A stretch of DNA of 11,233 nucleotides, from positions 1 to 11,233 of the forward strand of contig CALZMY010000007.1 in NCBI GenBank assembly GCA_945788675.1, given 5' to 3'. The notes under the pieces are model-generated. The model was not told where the DNA came from. It worked only from the letters and a program-made list of their open reading frames with translations, and searched no databases. This document shows positions 7,034 to 11,233 of this stretch, in pieces. Within the stretch, counting starts at the first letter, position 1, and every line of letters starts with the position of its first letter. The position numbers and the translations under genes were made by a program. Source of the stretch: an uncultured Gammaproteobacteria bacterium (lineage in GTDB: Bacteria > Pseudomonadota > Gammaproteobacteria > SZUA-140).

Positions 7034-10000
7034 TTAAGCTTCATCATCAGGAGTCCCTTTCGAAGGAGCTAAAAGCCATTTACCTTTACCACCCTTTTTT
7101 TCTTTCTTCGGCTTTGGTGCAGATGGCAGCCAAATTGAATTCGCGGAAAAACAACTCCAGGCCCACTTAAGCCACCCTAGCAGGCTAAATGCCAACCACA
7201 GGGCCCATGCAAGCATAATGACTCTATAAATATAGAGTGGCGATGTAATCACCCATGCCTGATCAAGTGTAGCGTCACTTCTATCCGCAAACCATTTCAA
7301 ATTATTAGCGTAAGACTGATTACCTTTTATTTGCATATCTGGCGCACCAAGTAAGCCCTGTTCAACCGCAATAAAGAGGGAGAGGAGTGCCGCGAATGTA
7401 AAAACACCAAGCAACACCTGAATTGCATTAAACCATCGTTTATTTTTCTCTACCTCAATATTGCGGCGCCATACAATGGCAAAAAACCAGCCAACAACCA
7501 GTAAAGCCATATAAATACTTACCTGGCTCAACCCAATACCCAACAGCACCCACTGCCATGTTTTTAATGGGGTCGATTTCGTCTTCCCTAATCCCACAGA
7601 GACAATAATTATGACAATCAGCACCCCCCAAAAAAGAACAGCTGGTCCCAGCTTCGGACCGCCAACAAAGAGTATCCACCTGTCACTGCCTAATTTAACA
7701 TTAGTAAAATTATTGACGCTGATGTTTCCCAGGTCTACATAAGGCGTAGCGAAATAAGCACTAATACCGTCTGGCAACCTCCACGCTAGCGTTACATTTT
7801 GGTGACCAGGGTGTATCGGCAGCGTGACAGAATCACCATCCTGCCTGATCGGCTGAGTCTTTCCATCAATTGTCACGGACTGGAGCACTGCACCTTGTGG
7901 CAGTGTCACTGTATGCTGCGTACCCTGACTACTTCGTATTGATAGTTCCAATGCCGCATCTGATGCCCGTTTGCCAGGAGAGACTGTTAATACAGATCGA
8001 TCGATTGTTAACGTGTTGCCCTCAACACCTTCAGGTTTCTCTAGCTTGATAGTGACAGACTCGTCTGGCCATGGTCTCCACTCAGGTAACCACTGATTGT
8101 TTGCATCCTGATGGTGAATGACGGGAATCCCGTCAATCGTCGCGTGCCAGATCGGGCTGACATCTAATTTCCATACCTCCGACCATGTCGAATTATTATT
8201 GGCGACTAACGTCAATAAGTTAGATTTATTAAGAACAGACCTCCAGTGAACGACTGATGTCCCTGGTCCCATATTGATGACTACATGGGAATCTTCCGTA
8301 TTAACACCATCAGTCACTACAGACTCACCTTCCAATAACGGAATTTTAAGCACGATTCCTGAACCCGTTGGAGAGACACGCGACACTTTAGTCTCAATAT
8401 ACCAGTCAATTCCGAATCTTATAATACGCTCTACATTTAAGAATGGCGGTAATGCAGTAGGTTCTAATTCTATCGTCTGCTCATCTGACTGCTCCTTTAT
8501 ACGTGTGAGTTGCAGCTGCCTGTCGACACGCCCATCCTCATGCACCCCTTCGAGGGTCCACCCTTTTAGCTTATAAGTGACACTATGAGCCTGCAGTTGT
8601 AAAGGAATTTGTAATTGATGTCGTTTTGGAAGAGCACCAACCGTGATCACCTGATGCACCCCCTTATCCAGCCCAATCCATAACAGACCACTTTTATCTC
8701 TAAATAAACGATCAGACAGCTCTCCACCCACAAGCACCTTTTCTGGCATCCAGTGATTAATGTTGACCGGCAGCGGCACAGCAATATTTTCTGAGACATG
8801 GATTTCAGTACGCATAGAAATTTGTGAACTATCAACATCAATATGAATTCTTGGTACCTGGGCACACTCCGGCAAGCACTTTGGAGGCGCTAGTAACCGT
8901 GTTTTTAGCTCCTTTAGTAAAGATTGATCTGGAAATCCACTGTTTTCCTGAGCGTACACATTCGATGGGATTGTTGATAATGATAATATCCCTAATAACC
9001 CGATGATCATCACTGATGTTGTGGCTTGACCGCTGGTCTTATTCTTAATTTTAATTCTAAATTTATTGAGGATATCTGGGATATCGAGCATCACTAACCC
9101 AAGCATGACAAGCAGCGCCACTCTTAAAATATTGAGCATCAGATTCATTAGGGGTGACATCAGCGTTAAATTAATATCCTGCTCCTTTGAGACAGGCCCA
9201 TTCCAACGTAACGAAACAGTATTCCATTTCCAGGAGGGAACACCGGGCCCTGTTTGTACAAATGCATTAGGGTCATATTGCTGAGCCATGTATGAACTAC
9301 TTTTGAAACGCTCCCTGTCGATAATCTTATTCTTCCTAAGGAGCATTGGTGATGCAACGTCTGCCGTGGCTACTTCAGAACTTTCTTCGGCAGCATGCTC
9401 ACCACGTTCCTTGATTCTCATAGGCGCGGACGCTGAAGTATGATCCATCGTTTGATTCTGTTTCGCCAATTGTGGATACAGGCCAATCCTTATCTGGTCC
9501 ACCATAAATGGGATTGCTAGCACGACTAATGTAAATAACCCGGCATACTTATACATTTGCACCATTCTCGAAAAACGGTTCTCGGGCAGCACTCTAAGTA
9601 AGGCAACAGCGGCCAATATATTTAAGAACACTATTTTCGGTGCTCCCGGTTCATGCCAGATAAGCGTTAACGTCAGAAGTGCAAGCACTCCCCACTTCGC
9701 ACCCCAAAGTCGATATATTGCAAGAGAAGCAATAAGAACAAGAAAAAGGTCAAGCAGAGTCCACCGCTGCAACCATGTATTGGGGACATTATCTGGCCCA
9801 CTGGCTGAGAAGAGTGTCCAGCCAGGCGGCAGGTGTAATGTTGCCGACAGGGAATGGAAATCATTATCCCACGCCACGGCCGGTATATTGTCCCTGTCAC
9901 CCATGTATCGACTATCTGCAACCAGATTGATTGCACCACGCCTGACTTCAACGCCTTGCTTATCAGACCCTGCAGCTTGTGTTATAAACTGAGGCTTGTC

Positions 10001-11218
10001 ATCGATTGCAACACGACCTAGTTTAAGCGCAGGGGTAGCCTCAAGCCGCCACCCTTTTGTCATTGTCCCGGTAATAGAATCTTGAATGGTATAACCGCTT
10101 CCATCAAAATCGAGCCATAACTTGCGATCCATAGAAAGCTTATTAGGCTCTGGTTCAGGATTTCCTCTCCTGATAATTTTGAGCCTCATTGTGTCGCCAT
10201 GATTTACTCTATAAGCGGGTAACTGCTGCCAATGCGATGGAAGACGAGTCTGCCTCGGATCGACCAGGTCAATTCCACTTATCTCTACAAGACGTAATGC
10301 ATTATTTGAATTAAAGACCCATATTTCTGGCTTTTTATTTGGTGAGGGAGGTTCTGGAAGCGATAGTTCAGAAGTGTCTTTATTTAGATGCGATACAAGT
10401 TCTACCGTCCATTTACCCGGCTTCACTTGAAGTCTAATCTTACCATTGGACTCTATCCGTGCAGGTAATCCGCTTGATAGGCTTCTCGGAATGAATCCTG
10501 CTAGCAGGCTATGTCCAAGGGTCACTTCCCTTTGCGCTCCAGACACATCAATCTCATATCGGGTGGTAACAGAGAGTGGGTTGTCATCATTAATCTTGCG
10601 GAAGACCTCATATTCGAACCTGTCCTCTACCATCAAATCACTACCATGGTCTCTCTGCCTGAGCCACAGCTGCCCGTTAGCGTTAAGATCAGGAAATTTG
10701 ATTGTCTTGCCATTAATAGACAGATTTACAATCGCTGTTTCTTTTGGAATAACCAACGACTCCGGCAGTTTCCTCCATGAAAACGTACCCCTAATTACGT
10801 GTGCACCAGGCTGAATTTTTATGACAGGCCGGCCGGAGCGGGTGATCACCGTTGCAGGCTTATCATCAACAGTAACATCCTGCGGCCATCGGTTTTGGCT
10901 TCCTGGAAGCGGAATCGTGGCTTCCGCTTCAATGTGCCATACTTGCTCAAAGATCCCTTTGTCTTTGCTGAGATTAAGGGCTAATTTTGAAGGCCAAGTA
11001 CACTGATGATTCTTTTGATTGTAATAATAGGTACAGTCACGCGCTTTATTTCCATGAAGCACCCATCCAATCCACGGTTTCAACGATTCAGGCACATCGT
11101 CAGGCTTTATCCGATCTGCCAAAGCAGTACCAGATAACACCAACATAAATACTGACAAAAATATTACGAGTATCTTCTGAGGCAGGTATGCATAAAACTC
11201 TAGATTAGTTAATGGCAT
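7034..11218 (-). CDS. Very large inner-membrane protein made of two tandem diverged copies; family not recognised
   Basis: I do not recognise this 1394-residue protein. A signal or anchor segment (about 15-35, ending GTALA) leads into a beta-rich extracytoplasmic part (about 40-480) with cysteines at 62 and 73. Membrane segments follow at about 487-504, 508-521, 526-543 and 557-574, then an extracytoplasmic stretch of about 115 residues, then a membrane segment at 690-712 and a basic loop (RIKIKNK). A second signal-like segment (733-756, ending VYA) starts the same plan again: C781/C785, beta-rich part to about 1185, segments near 1190-1210, 1221-1250 (probably two), 1264-1284 and 1326-1350, then a basic tail (KKEKKGGKGK). 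Basic loops fall on the cytoplasmic side throughout, which supports this topology. No enzymatic motif was seen. The ATG at 11218 has a G-rich GGGGGA 9 bases upstream. The gene appears AT-richer than its neighbours. A structural or scaffolding envelope role is only a guess. Confidence 0.85.
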   Translation of the reverse strand: MPLTNLEFYAYLPQKILVIFLSVFMLVLSGTALADRIKPDDVPESLKPWIGWVLHGNKARDCTYYYNQKNHQCTWPSKLALNLSKDKGIFEQVWHIEAEATIPLPGSQNRWPQDVTVDDKPATVITRSGRPVIKIQPGAHVIRGTFSWRKLPESLVIPKETAIVNLSINGKTIKFPDLNANGQLWLRQRDHGSDLMVEDRFEYEVFRKINDDNPLSVTTRYEIDVSGAQREVTLGHSLLAGFIPRSLSSGLPARIESNGKIRLQVKPGKWTVELVSHLNKDTSELSLPEPPSPNKKPEIWVFNSNNALRLVEISGIDLVDPRQTRLPSHWQQLPAYRVNHGDTMRLKIIRRGNPEPEPNKLSMDRKLWLDFDGSGYTIQDSITGTMTKGWRLEATPALKLGRVAIDDKPQFITQAAGSDKQGVEVRRGAINLVADSRYMGDRDNIPAVAWDNDFHSLSATLHLPPGWTLFSASGPDNVPNTWLQRWTLLDLFLVLIASLAIYRLWGAKWGVLALLTLTLIWHEPGAPKIVFLNILAAVALLRVLPENRFSRMVQMYKYAGLFTLVVLAIPFMVDQIRIGLYPQLAKQNQTMDHTSASAPMRIKERGEHAAEESSEVATADVASPMLLRKNKIIDRERFKSSSYMAQQYDPNAFVQTGPGVPSWKWNTVSLRWNGPVSKEQDINLTLMSPLMNLMLNILRVALLVMLGLVMLDIPDILNKFRIKIKNKTSGQATTSVMIIGLLGILSLSTIPSNVYAQENSGFPDQSLLKELKTRLLAPPKCLPECAQVPRIHIDVDSSQISMRTEIHVSENIAVPLPVNINHWMPEKVLVGGELSDRLFRDKSGLLWIGLDKGVHQVITVGALPKRHQLQIPLQLQAHSVTYKLKGWTLEGVHEDGRVDRQLQLTRIKEQSDEQTIELEPTALPPFLNVERIIRFGIDWYIETKVSRVSPTGSGIVLKIPLLEGESVVTDGVNTEDSHVVINMGPGTSVVHWRSVLNKSNLLTLVANNNSTWSEVWKLDVSPIWHATIDGIPVIHHQDANNQWLPEWRPWPDESVTIKLEKPEGVEGNTLTIDRSVLTVSPGKRASDAALELSIRSSQGTQHTVTLPQGAVLQSVTIDGKTQPIRQDGDSVTLPIHPGHQNVTLAWRLPDGISAYFATPYVDLGNISVNNFTNVKLGSDRWILFVGGPKLGPAVLFWGVLIVIIIVSVGLGKTKSTPLKTWQWVLLGIGLSQVSIYMALLVVGWFFAIVWRRNIEVEKNKRWFNAIQVLLGVFTFAALLSLFIAVEQGLLGAPDMQIKGNQSYANNLKWFADRSDATLDQAWVITSPLYIYRVIMLAWALWLAFSLLGWLKWAWSCFSANSIWLPSAPKPKKEKKGGKGKWLLAPSKGTPDDEA
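7037..9028 (-). repeat. Second copy of the duplicated module (residues 731-1394)
   Basis: This half of the large protein repeats the plan of residues 1-730. Matching landmarks with the first half are: signal-like segment 733-756 with 15-35; C781/C785 with C62/C73; VPLPVNINHWMPEKVLVGG (814-832) with IPLPGSQNRWPQDVTVDD (102-119); VTIDGKTQPI (1115-1124) with VAIDDKPQFI (403-412); SPLYIYR (1326-1332) with SPLMNLM (688-694) before the last membrane segment. The match is at protein level only; no DNA-level repeat is visible, so the duplication is old. An ATG at 9008-9010, just before the hydrophobic core of the second signal-like segment, could be a relic start, but it has no Shine-Dalgarno. Confidence 0.72.
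9029..11218 (-). repeat. First copy of the duplicated module (residues 1-730)
   Basis: This is the N-terminal half of the large protein. It has the signal-like segment, cysteines 62 and 73, the beta-rich extracytoplasmic region, four membrane segments, a long extracytoplasmic stretch (575-687) and a fifth membrane segment (690-712). The stretch includes a polar, Glu/Ser/Ala-rich part (about 590-625) and the string TGPGVPSWKWNTVSLRW (656-672). The second copy has only about 41 residues at the equivalent place and lacks the TGPG motif, so the halves have diverged in this part. Confidence 0.72.
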
Positions 11219-11233
11219 GACTTACAATCCCCC

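Overview
The window reads as a chromosomal segment of a gammaproteobacterium. The evidence is a Slt-type soluble lytic transglycosylase, an HU-family protein with a lysine-rich tail, a FlhG/YlxH-like MinD ATPase and a GspE/PilB-type ATPase, with moderate GC and ordinary Shine-Dalgarno sites. A lineage near the sulfur-oxidising gammaproteobacteria is only a guess. No tRNA, rRNA, CRISPR array, insertion sequence, phage or plasmid gene was seen.

Layout. At the left edge, on the minus strand, lie the first codons of an unidentified gene and, upstream of it, a YkgJ-type cysteine-cluster protein (90-539). A 172-bp divergent spacer separates this from a plus-strand block: an HU-like protein with a threefold ATKKKA tail (712-1104), a strong hairpin (1115-1143), slt (1195-3402), and a FlhG-like MinD/ParA ATPase with a long uncharacterised C-terminal extension (3440-4909). 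A convergent minus-strand block follows: an orphan GspE/PilB/MshE-family ATPase (4946-6748), and 285 bp upstream of it a very large inner-membrane protein of 1394 residues (7034-11218) that fills more than a third of the window.

How they may work together. slt and the MinD-like gene are 37 bp apart and probably co-transcribed. The MinD-like and GspE-like genes end 36 bp apart, facing each other. A cell-wall hydrolase, a positioning-type ATPase and a secretion/pilus-type ATPase side by side suggest an envelope-spanning machine, but no pilin, GspF/PilC, secretin or flagellar gene is present, so the link is only an inference.

Most notable are two internal duplications. The 1394-residue protein is built from two diverged copies of one module: signal-like segment, cysteine pair, large beta-rich extracytoplasmic part, four membrane segments, extracytoplasmic stretch, fifth membrane segment. 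I do not recognise the family. The C-terminal extension of the MinD-like ATPase also carries a helical unit of about 35 residues twice, alignable without gaps. The large gene also looks AT-richer than the rest of the window.
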